Shown here piece by piece: positions 1-11,827 of a stretch of 64,000 nt of DNA. The position numbers and the translations under genes are program-made. The stretch covers positions 20,898,718 through 20,962,717 of the forward strand of contig OX243817.1 of the NCBI GenBank assembly GCA_945859605.1. The letters are read 5' to 3'. Under the pieces are notes generated by a model that saw only the letters and a list, made by a program, of their open reading frames with translations, did not search any database and was not told where the DNA came from. Each line of letters starts with the position of its first letter. Positions within the stretch are counted from its first letter, which is position 1. This DNA comes from Lumbricus rubellus (taxonomy: Eukaryota > Annelida > Clitellata > Crassiclitellata > Lumbricidae).

Positions 1-163
1 TGAATATATACTGATAGACCAATGAATTCAACACTGATTAATAATAATTAAGCCGGTGTGTCAATGTTGTAAAGATAAAACAGGCCTATGCAATTTTCGC
101 TCGACTTAAAATTTGGATTTTCACATGATTCTGAGTACTTTAAGTGAGCTACAAGATGCCTAC

Positions 164-286
164 CCTTTGATTGCCATACTGGTCCTCAACGTACTGCCAG
201 TTGAAGGCATCTAGGCTGTACGTAACCATGAATGACGTCACCCATTCGGCGCCGTCACCTCTGCCTTGCGTCATGACACCCGTCAC
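164..286 (-). CDS. F5/8C gene, exon 3 (middle of discoidin domain)
   Basis: 123 bases, 41 codons, phase 0 at both ends. The acceptor is TTGACAG before GTGACGGG and the donor is GTAGGC after the last codon. It encodes VTGVMTQGRG, then EWVTSFMVTYSLD and FNWQYVED, the standard centre of discoidin domains, where the loop after TQGR is followed by the WVTSF strand. The reading frame continues into an exon outside the window. Confidence 0.92.
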
Positions 287-3200
287 CTGTCAACCGCAAA
301 ACTGACACATGTCACTATTAGCAATATTAATTTAAATGGCGAGCACCATGTAGCAAGGCATTAGAGCTGGAAAAACTTGGTCTAAGAGAAGATTGTTAAA
401 TCGCCTTCTTGGACCAGTGGTGAGCAGAACTAGCCATTTCTTTCTCAGTCGATATTGAATGTCAGCGATAGGCTATAATAGTTAACGGAGACAATACACT
501 GTTGTTCAGTAATTTGGGCACAAAACTTCCCTAGGGTCCTTCTTTACACATTCGAACCGGTAGTGGTGAGATTATGGGAGAATGGCCCTGCCAAATAGTA
601 ATGACTAACCTACGCCAGAATAGAGCAGCACGATAAGACTGAGGGTCCTGTCGTGTGATATTAAGCAGAAGAGCGTCTGTAAAAGAATAAAACACATGCA
701 TGAAAAGAAGAGGAGTATACGTATTCGATGAGAGTGGCTTTCATTGACGTCAGTTTTATTCTCGACAATAAGCTTATAGAGGAGAGCCACTGCATGCAGA
801 GTGGACGATAGACAATGACCAGGATGCAGGCAATAATTCGATTGAAGACCATGCACTGCTGAATCGGTCCAGGGTGAGGATGGACAGAAGGAAGCAGAGC
901 AGAATGAGCTGCTGCTACAGTGGCGTATATATATATATACATTTGAGTACTATATGAAGAGCATTGTAATGGATTGCGATGGTTTCAAAGCAATCGAGAC
1001 GCTTATGAGAATGCATGCAACTCACTGTATAATTATGTATAGACTATGTATATACACATTATATATATATATATATAGCATGCCACATTGTATATATATA
1101 TATGTGTGTATATATAGCATGTATATATTACACAATTGCGATGGATTGTGGCTCATTATTTGGCATCGGTGATAAAGAGATTGACCAGAATGCAGCAATG
1201 TACACAGCGTATACATCTATCATCCTCCGAATAGCCATGTAATCAAATGGCCTCATCGTGTTTATATATGAGCAATGTATATATATACACATATATATGT
1301 ATATATAATACATATATATACGTGAGGGTGAAAGGTAAATAAGAGGATTATTTTGTGAAGTGGACAATGAGAAGTGCGAGTCTCTTAATTGTCCAGATGA
1401 GCGAAGGATGCAAGCTGCCATCGAGATGGAAGCCAGTGGTCGGAAGGGGAGGGGGGTCATAGACGTCATCTCCCGCAAACCACTCCGACGCCTCCGTTTA
1501 CACCACGATTCCACAGGATGAGCAGAAGGAGGAGCATGGAAAGGAGAGGAAAAGGAAAGAATGGAGAAGGTAAAGAAGACGTGCAAGAAGAAGAAAGAGG
1601 AGGAGGAGGAGGAGGAGGAGAAGGAGGAGGAGGAGGAGAGGGAGCATGACAAGGAGAGAAGGAAAGGATGGAGAAAGTGGGAAAGGATGGTAAAGAGAAG
1701 AGACAGGAGGACGAGAAGGAGGAGAGGAAGAAAAAGAACGATGAGCACGAAGAACAGGAAGGGGAGAGACGAAAAGGAAGAGGAAGAAATAAAAACAAAT
1801 GATGGAGAAAGAAGTGAGAATGAGGATGATGAGCAATGCACTGAGCATGCTTTGCATCCGGCTGCTGTTACTTCTGCTGATGCAGTGGTTGATGCAGCAA
1901 CAGGTTTATATGAATCTAATGCAATGAGTTCTACAAGATATTGTATGTAAATTAAATGTCATAATATAATATTTAATACATATTATGTATGTGCAAACCT
2001 TTAGTTTAGGGTTAACATGAAATCCTCCAGCTTACGCAAAATCAGGAGTCGGTTGCATAGCTACGCAGATTGAGCAAGAAAGGTGTCAGTTGACCTCATA
2101 TGTATAGGCTATACTGTATGCTTTGTATAATTCTGCACCATGACATGCTGTAAGCTTATACATATAGGCTATACGTCAACATCGTCGCCCTTAACCAACC
2201 ATGCTGCATTGCTGTATACATGTATATACACGTATACGTCAACATTGTCGCCTAGCATCTGCCAAGAGTCGCCATCGTCACATGAGATATCTTCCTCCGT
2301 TAGAATTATTTCCTCCCCATCTTGAACGGTGATGACGATGATGATTGAAGGCAGACGCAGCCATGCCAGCCGCCTTCTGCACCATACAGGGGGTCGACGA
2401 TAAGGGCATGAGCAGATCCCTGGTGAAGCCCATCGTGGCGCCAGGGTCCTTGCCCCAACGCCCGGAGCGACCAACGGTAGATACAGCTCCTGCATGCAAC
2501 CGGGGAATAGTTTATTTCAGTCTCAAGATTTTGTCGGCAATACAAAAGTATCTACAAAACCCTTGGTAGACCATGATCTATTATACACGCGCATGTTCAT
2601 TGTTCAATGCCTTCTAAATGGACGAGTAGTTGTCAACGGTGACAGTAATAAATGTGAAGACTGGAAGAGCAATGCTATTTAATTATCTGGCGCCGTGGTC
2701 CACTAGACACGCGGATAGAATTTCATGGGTAGAAAGAGACGCCACAATTGCGCAAAAGTTGAAGGAAGAATTACAGAGAAGAAGCACTGCTAAGTTTCTT
2801 AATTCAGAATATTAAGAGTTTCAGTAGCAAGTATAAGTGTATACAATCGCAATGGCAGTTTCAAAACAGCAGATATGTTGCGCCTATAGGCTGTAGTAAA
2901 ATCGTGTAGGCCTAATGTTTTGGTCAAATCAAACGAATGAAGTCCGGCGGCGCCAAAAAGAGGTAATGGCCGGAGGCAATGGAAACCTTGAGGAGGCCAT
3001 AGGACCAGGGTTTCAACGGCGCCAGAACTTGAACGAGTGGACTATTAATCAATGTTGAGGCGCCGAGGGCAAGAGTATTATGACAGTGACATACATTGAG
3101 AGACCTGCTGATGTGTTATACAAAATAATATTCACAGTTGTGAACAGGTATTTAGCAATACAATGCAAATTTAGTTTAGTGTAGGCCTATAATATGCAAT

Positions 3201-5316
3201 CAAATACAGATGTTTTAAGATGTATGCTTTGTTCTCTAACGATTTCATTTGTAGAAAGAGTAAGTTTGATATACAACTGTCGATGAGAAGAACCGAGGGC
3301 AAGGGAGAGGACTAGTCATCCGTGACCCGTCACAGAGTACAGAGGTTGAGTAAAATTGAGCTTCTCAAAATTCATACTATAGCCTACAGGCTACGGCTGC
3401 TAAGTTTAACCCAACTTATTCGCTCACTTTTAAGAAAAGGCCTCTTATACATGCAGACCCAAGTATTATAGGCCTACACAGGTTATAGGTCCTGCATGGA
3501 TAAATAAACAGATAAACACCCTGCGGATATTTCATGGTTTATTACACGCACCACGTGTGTATGTAAGTTCATTCGTCACCCTCTTCTCTTCTCTTATGCT
3601 GTCTACGCAACTTTATAGAGCTGCTGAAGGTTCAAAATTTACTACCGTATATTATAGGTATAGACAACATTCTAACAAGTTGCTGTACTAAACCATTCAA
3701 ATTTTTACCTCTTTGCCCATAATTATATAATTATATCTCCCTTCGCGTGGCTTGCTTATGACTCCATCTATATTTCAGTTCCACCCTTTCCTCTCATCCG
3801 CTTGTCTTTGTTCCATAATATTTACACGTTCCTCATGATTCATTCCTCTCTACCCATCCCTCATCAACTCCTTCCTCAATTGTATTGTTTTTTACAAACC
3901 GGTGTAAAAATGTATTCTCGCCAACCATGACATTGAAATGGCCTTAAGTATAATGCGAAAGTTTATCATAAATACAGTCGACGATGATAGAATTCAATTG
4001 ACAAGCGTCGTGTAGAGATATAAAATCAATCCTTGGCCTAAAAGTAGGCCCCCTATATATTTCATGCTTAGTTTGGTACTGATCAAGGCATTTACTATGG
4101 CGTCTTCTTTCAGGACCACCTCACACAATCACCGCCTACGTTAGCCTATCAGTTAATCATTGAGCAAACAGTGTGACCAGAAAATGTCTTTGCTGAGCTT
4201 TGTGTGTAACGACTGGTTACAATTCTTAGAAAGTCTTAGTTCAGGGCTTAGAACAAAATGTCCGCTGCAGTAGTTTTGCTCATGCATGTGTGTGTAGATT
4301 CCGCTATGGGGTATAACCCTGCAGGGTTGTATTCAACGTCAGTAAGGCTTATTAGACCTATACCGCTGCAGGGTTGGATTTGTGAAATGCTGCAGGAGTT
4401 CAGATGGACGCTAATAATATAAAATAATAAATGCGAATAGACTCTACAATGCAAAATTGTAAGCATAGAGATAGGGAGAGAGATAGAGAGACAGACAGAC
4501 AGAGACAAAGACAGAGACACAGACAGAGAGCGAGAGAGACAGTGACAAAAACAGAGACGAAGACAGAAACAAAAACAGAGACAGAGACAGAGACAGAGCG
4601 TGCATGAGAGACAGAGACAAAAACAAAGACGAAGACAGAGATAGAGACAGAGACAGACACAGGTCGAAAGTCTCAGGTAGAAAGACAAACAGAGATATAC
4701 TGAGAGATACAGAAAAATAAAGAGACATAAATAGAGACACAGAGATACTTACAGACCGTACAAGAGACCGATAGACAGATGGAGACACCCATGCAGCCAG
4801 CCGGAGAAAGACAGCCAGCCACAGAGATACACACAGACAGACAGAGACAGAGACAGAGACAGGAGACATTGAGCGAGATGGAGATATATCAACATCATCA
4901 GCAGCAGCAGCAACAGCAGCAGCAGCAATCTTACCTTGGCAGCCACCCCGAGGTCGACCTGGAGCCATTCGGACGGTGCTTTGAACTTGGCGCACCAGCT
5001 GAGTCCGTTCGGTTGGAAGAGTCTGGCGTATCTCTCGTGACATCCCTTGTCCCAGTCGACCGGATAAGACGATGAAGCCGTGATCTGCCAGTCCTGGATC
5101 TCACCAGATATCATTCCGAGTGGCTCACTCTGGTCACATTCTGCAACCATTCCAAACACATACAGCTATAATTAATTAATTATATACAAGGAATTTTGTG
5201 TCCTGGAAAATCTACAGCGGCTGTAGCGCTTGCTTAGACTGAAAGGCGAGCCTATTATAAATCCTAATCAAGAAAATCTTCCGGCTGTCATGGCGTAGCC
5301 GGGAAAACATTTCAGC

Positions 5317-5356
<40 letters not shown>

Positions 5357-8300
5357 TAGACAGAGACAGAGAGAGACAGAGAGAGACAGAGAGAGACAGA
5401 TAGAGACATAGAGAGACAGAGAGACAGAGAGAGACAGAGACAGAGGCAGAGGCAGAGGCAGAGGCAGAGGCAGAGGCAGAGGCAGAGACAGAGAGACAGA
5501 GACAGAGACAAAGTCAAACAGACAGAAAGAGGAAAGAGACAGACAGACAGAGACAGAAAGACAGAGAAAGACAGAGAGAGAAAGTGAGAGAGAAAGAGAA
5601 AGACGACAGAAACAGAGGCAGAGATAAAAAATATCTACAGAAAAGGCAAACAGATGTCATCTATATGCAGAAGCATGGACGACAGGTCTCAGGTCAATTG
5701 ATCTGAACCAAGAGTCAATCATGTAGGACAAAGCGGACGATATTGGATCGAATTGGATGGAAGACAGAGTGGCGCTATATAAATGTCCGCGCATGCATAC
5801 ACGAGGATCATATCAGGTCAATAGCAAATCAAACCAGACATGGCTTTGTCTGCCAATATGCCAACGTTTTCTCAAAGTTTCGCTCTGACAGAGGCAAGCA
5901 TGTGGCAACACACAAGACCCGCCTCATGCAAACAAACCTCGGAGATTCATTTCATGTACGAAAAGAAAAGCGGACAGTATAATAGGAAAGGCGAGACAGG
6001 CGAGCTCCTCCCGCTCCTCCTCCTCCTCCTCCTCCCCCTCTCACCTCGTTGGCAAGGCGTTGAAATTAAAACGTGTATCGGCGGCGGCGGCGGCCGGTCA
6101 CAAAGGGACGTCTGTAATAATGGACAGCGTTGTCACTTTCATCTATGTTTGTGAGGGCAGCTGCGGAGGGGAGATTCTAAAGTAGCCCGCTGTTCTCCGA
6201 GGTTCCTTCCCTCCCCTGGATGGTTGGTCGGTCGGTTTGTTAGACAAAGTCGCTACAGCAAGTGACCGGCATGGCACATCGCGGTCATACCGGCAAAGTC
6301 TTTGTACATGTACCTCGCTGAGTCAGGTTACTTTAACAACTCCATAATATTAATAATAAACTGTCGACGAAGAAACCGCAGCGTTTATTCCGTTTATTCT
6401 GGTTTATTCTGGTTTATTCTGGGTTTTACTTGCATGCCTCACACTGTCACACATCCTCGTGGACTCCTGAGCGATGTCATGCGGTAGAACTACACGATTT
6501 CCACACATAATATTCAACATGTATTTCGCAGCATGAAAAATAGGTATTCAAATTCTCGCATAAAATAATCGAGTGTTATCTGCAGGAGTTCCGTGTGGCG
6601 AACTGTTGTTTACTTGGGGTCAGATGCTGAGAGAAAATTCTGTTGTTTGATGAATGCTTTGGAGATTCTATTGAACTATAGAATCAATAGATCAACGATC
6701 AAAGAAGTTTTAAGAGAAGAAAAGTCGTGTCTACTTATGGAAACGAGTTCAGTGAATCAAGGATTGACAGACATTGCGACTTTGTTCGCTGACACGTTTT
6801 GACTTATCGCATTTAATCTAAGCGACCGAATCACACATGTTAATGAGAAGCGACTGTAAATATTTAATTTCACATTATTATGCTTTCATTGTTGAATTGA
6901 AGATTTGCAGATTGGAACCGCCTTACACGTTCTTATTGATATGCATTTATCTCTTCATATCACCAGCGACAGATATTCTGCTGCAGAATATTATATGAAT
7001 AATATATACAGGGTGCGCCAAAAAAGTAATCCCCTACGGTTTTTAGCCCATATCTTGGCCAAACATAAGTGATTTTAAATGAAACTTTACAGTCTTAAAG
7101 GCAATTCATATTCACATACAATGATTCAAATTTCAACAACATATTTTAAACAGAACAAAAGTTATGTCACTTTTAGTGAGACCATCCACCGTTTTTGACG
7201 CTTCAAAAACACGACGAAACAAAAAGTAATAAAAAAACTAATTCAATTATTCTGGCCAATATCTTGGTCAAAAGTAAGAATATTGAAATGCAATTTTACA
7301 CGCTTAAAGACAATTCATATCTACACGTGATGGCCAGATTTCAGCAAAATATATCAAACAGAATAAACGTTATGGCACTTTTAAGAAGGCCACCTACCAT
7401 TTTTTGACGATTCCAAGAGGTAACGTAGCAAAAGTAGCAAAAACACGATTTTATTAAGTCTCATCTAAGCAAATTGTTATCAGATAGCCTTGATATTGCC
7501 AGATGATCATTATAATTGCTATTTTAAAAAAAGAAACAGGGTTCCAGCGTAGCTGCACGTCACTGAGAAGTCTCTTAGCAAGATGACAATAAAATTGGTA
7601 AATAAGAAATCTGTCAGATTAACCAACAGGTCCATCAAGAACTTTGCAGAGACTCACTGGTGGTGGCCACATTGTACACAAGTTGTGAAGCACTACCAAG
7701 TTCATTTGACAACAGTTATTTGAGACGAGACTTAATAAAATTTGTTTTTGTTACTTTTGTTGCGTTTCGCTTTTGAATCGTCAAAAACGGTGGGTGGTCT
7801 CACTAAAAGTGTTATAGCTTTGCTGTGTTTGAAATATTTTGATGAAATTTTTCCAACATGTGTAAATATGAATTTCTTTAATCTTGTGAAGATTCATTTT
7901 GAAATTATTACTTCTGGCTATGATATTAGCAAAAAAACTAATTTTTTGGCGTTTCGTTTTTGAATCGTCAAAAAACGGTGGGTGGTCTCACTGAAAGTGA
8001 TGTAACTTTTGTTCTGTTTGAATAATTTTGTTGAAACTTAAACCATTGTACGTAAATATAAATTGCCTTTAAGACTGTAAAGTTTCATTTAAAAATTCGT
8101 ATGTTTGGCTAAGGTAGGCTATGGGCTAAAAACCGTAGGGGATTACTTTTTTGGCGCACCCTGTACATGTAGGAATAATTTGGAGCTCTATCGTCAGGTG
8201 CCTCGTGCATTACAACATCATGACACCTTATGCATGATGGCACCTTATGCATGATGGCACCTTATGCATGATGGCACCTTATGCATGATGGCACCTTATG

Positions 8301-11300
8301 CATGATGGCACCTTATGAATTATGACACTTATGCATGATGGCACCTTATGCATGATGGCACCTTATGCATCATGGCACCTCATGCATCATGACACCTTAT
8401 GCATCATGGCACCTTATGCATCTTGGCACCTTATGCATCATGGCACCTTATGCATTATGTCAGCAGCGCCATAAAAATGCTAAGATTGTCTCAGTAAAAA
8501 GTGCCATGGTGAATATCATAGATGTAAAAAACGATAAAAATGAAATAAAAAACGGTAAAAAACGACGTTTTTTTCAAAAAAATAAAAAACGACAAAAAAA
8601 CCATAAAAAACGGAAACGGAAAATAATTTGACTTTGCTACATCTAAAACCGCAGTTTACCCTTGAAACGTTGATTAGGAACCTACTACACGCAGGCTATC
8701 TCTTAAATGATGATGTTAAACGATGAAATAATGACTTTAATTAGCTGAATCCTTGAGAGTTGGCGGAAAACATAAAGAATATCAGAAAAAATTAAAATTA
8801 AGTTAAATAATAACAGAAAGTAAATGAATAAATAAAGATAAAGAAATAATAAAAAACGATAAAAAACGATGGGAAAAATAAAAAACGAAAAAAACGACGT
8901 TTTTTGGGAGAGAATAAAAAACGGAAAAAAACGTTTTTTACAACTATGGTGAATATATAATTATGTAGAAAGACCAAACATAGTAGCCTATAGTATACTT
9001 TGTATCTGTCTCTGTCACTGTGCGTCTATCATTTTCTATGAGTATAGGGCCTACGCACAGACAGACAGACAGACAAACAGACAAACAGACGGACAGACAG
9101 ACAGACAGGGCGTTTACACACAGAACGAGAGAGACCAGAAGCTCCTCATCCTTGCTGTCAATGCTGCAAGTGGTTTAGTCGTGTAAGCCTCGTGTGCATA
9201 TTATAAACATACATGTACATGACCATATTAAGAATCATATATATAATTATATTATATAAATGCAATATAATTATATATATATTTATGCATTATATATATT
9301 TTATATATAACATATATATATATTAGGCCCTACATATTCAAATTATATATATATACACCGTGGTTCAAAAAAAAGTAAGCCAAATTGTTTTGCATATATC
9401 TCTAACACCTGATGACATATCAAGCTAAAATTTTCCAAATATTTAGAGAAGTGGACCAAGAATATGATTCCAAAATTTCATGAAATAAAGTTGAACGGAT
9501 GAAAAGATATGAATATTTAAACTTCATATACCGAAATTGCAGTTTACAAGCAATTTTCTGTCAGATTCGATCAAATGTTTCCTTATTATCTCCAATGCCT
9601 GATGATTAATCATTCTAAAATTTTCCAGATATGTAGAGAATTGAACTAACAATATGACCCCAACAGTATGGTTTGATAATTTAATTAAATAAGATGCTCA
9701 AAATGTCCTCCTCCTGCTTGCACGCAAGCCTGGAGGCGCTGGCGCCATTGCAATGGCAACAGCAACGTTGATTATCCTCTGGTCCAGGCCATCCCACACT
9801 TCCAACAAGCGTTGTTTCAGATCGTTTATGTCATGGATTGTTGTCTGGTAGGTTCGGTCTTGCATCACGTTCCACATTTTTATAGTAGACAGGATTCAAA
9901 TCTGGGCTGTTCGGAGGTCATAATGTGGGAGAAGTGAAGCCTGGCGTCTCTCTTGTCAGGATTTCGATGGTTTCCTTGGTTCTGTGGGTTGGTGCGGTTC
10001 TGTTGAAAAACAAAGCTGTCTTCTGGGACTAGATTTCTGATTATAGATAGAAGATGTTGTGACAACAGAACATCGCGATAATAGGCTCTAGTAAGTTTTA
10101 CTCCAGTATCAATGAAGACGGGAACGGCCAAGCGTCGAAACCGCAACGGACACCATAGCAGACTTGCTGAAAACTGAAATTTCGGGTGATGAAGTTGAAA
10201 TATCCATATCTTTTTATCCCTTCAAATTTATTACATGATATTTTGGAATCCTATTCTTGGTTCAATTCCCTAAATATTGGTAAAAGGTTTTTTATGATTA
10301 CTCATCAGACATCAGAGATGCAAGAAAAACAGTTTGGCTTACTTTTTTTATTGAATCTGACAGAAAAATTGCTTGTAAACTGCAATTTCGGTATATGAAG
10401 TTTAAATATTCATCTCTTTTTATCCGTTCAACTTTATCTCATGAAATTTTGGAATCATATTCTTGGTCCACTTCTCTAAATAAATAGAAAATTTTAGCTT
10501 GATATGTCATCAGGTATTAGAGATATGCGCAAAACAATTTGGCTTACTTTTTTTTGAACCACGGTGTATATATATATATTATAGGTGGAGTGCATCTGGT
10601 GAGTGTATGGCAGCAGCTATCGAAGGGCAGTGGCCGAGGACGATTGATGAGGAGAGGACGGACTGAAGTAGATGAACGAAAGCATCATTCATAGCATTAT
10701 ATGAACAACGCCTCTGCCTTATAACGTCATCACTTCAGTCTTCTCTATGCATGATTGTAATATGTATCCAATTCACTTTCATGCAAATTATAAACAAATT
10801 TTATTACACGAAATCTCGTCTACTTTTCCTATGCAATACGTCAATTCCTAACGATGTTTTCTTTTCTTATGTGTGTGTAATGTACACGTGCCATTTTATA
10901 AAGGTTTTTAAAAGTTTCGAATTACATAGAAGTATAGTTCATGTAATTTTTACTTTGAGATAATAGCTATAATTATAGACTATTAGAATTTCCAACTATC
11001 CGTGCCATTTTGGTTTTTCCGTCGTATATGGCAAATAACTGCAGGGCATTTCAAGATGCACATTATTATCAGAAGCGATAAGATTAGACTTAGGATAAAC
11101 CGTTCTGCACTTTGAACAAGTACGTTTTTGCAATTCAAGTGCATAATGCTATAGGGCATAAGCTATATGCTTGTAATTTAATTAGCCTAGTTCTGATAAC
11201 ATGTATGCAGACTTATATTTAGCGGAAAACAGGTCTCGGAAGAGAGAAGACAAGTTGCTGTTGCATGAAGTGTAATGTCTTATGAAAACAGATTCCAATC

Positions 11301-11748
11301 TCTACGTATACATCCAGGTATATACAGTACACTCACGAGGTCTGGCTATTGTAGAAAACGCCACACGGCTTGTGCCAAGTGCATTTAGGCCTAGATGGCA
11401 GCACAAAGACATAATATATCACCAATGCCCGCAGTATAGGCCTACTCGGTGAGACTGTATACTTGGCACATCATCTTCATCATAACAGGCGCATCACCGC
11501 AGTTGGAAGTTAAATCAATCACCGACTGAAACCTGTCCTTAGGCAAAAGATATGTTTCAGAGCCGGCGACCCTGCCACACCATGGCAGACGGCTCTCTTC
11601 TGTTTCGAGGCATTCCGCCTAAGAATGCAAGGAAGCTGAACTCTCTTCATGATGAGTGTCTCTAGTGCTTCTTGCCTTGAGGCCATCGGTCGGCTAGTCA
11701 TCGTCGTCGTGGTGTATCAGCACTTGTGCATGTCGCATGGTAGCATTG

Positions 11749-11827
<79 letters not shown>

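Larger units (their letters stand above)
287..4934 (-). other. Intron 2 of the F5/8C gene
   Basis: About 4.6 kb. It contains TA-rich stretches near 1040-1110 and 1270-1330, a purine tract at about 1520-1835, and a GACAGA-type tract ending close to exon 2. Between 2820 and 4440 nothing beyond unique AT-rich sequence is apparent. A relatively GC-rich patch at 2345-2500 is open on both strands but matches no family I recognise. Confidence 0.7.

Noticed and set aside
1128..1841. Long open frames across purine/pyrimidine tracts (also 19030-19485, 58044-58646)
   Set aside because: They translate simple GGA/GAA or TCC/TTC repeats into Ser/Pro/Leu or Glu/Arg runs. Only the GYATHIVGK part of 58044-58646 is coding, and it belongs to a sulfatase exon.
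2278..2569. GC-rich patch open on both strands, considered as an exon
   Set aside because: No recognisable product, no convincing splice sites, and it lies in an intron of the discoidin gene between in-phase exons.
4779..5075. Plus-strand frame with polyglutamine run
   Set aside because: The frame is antisense to the well-supported discoidin exon and its CAG repeat is intronic on the real coding strand.
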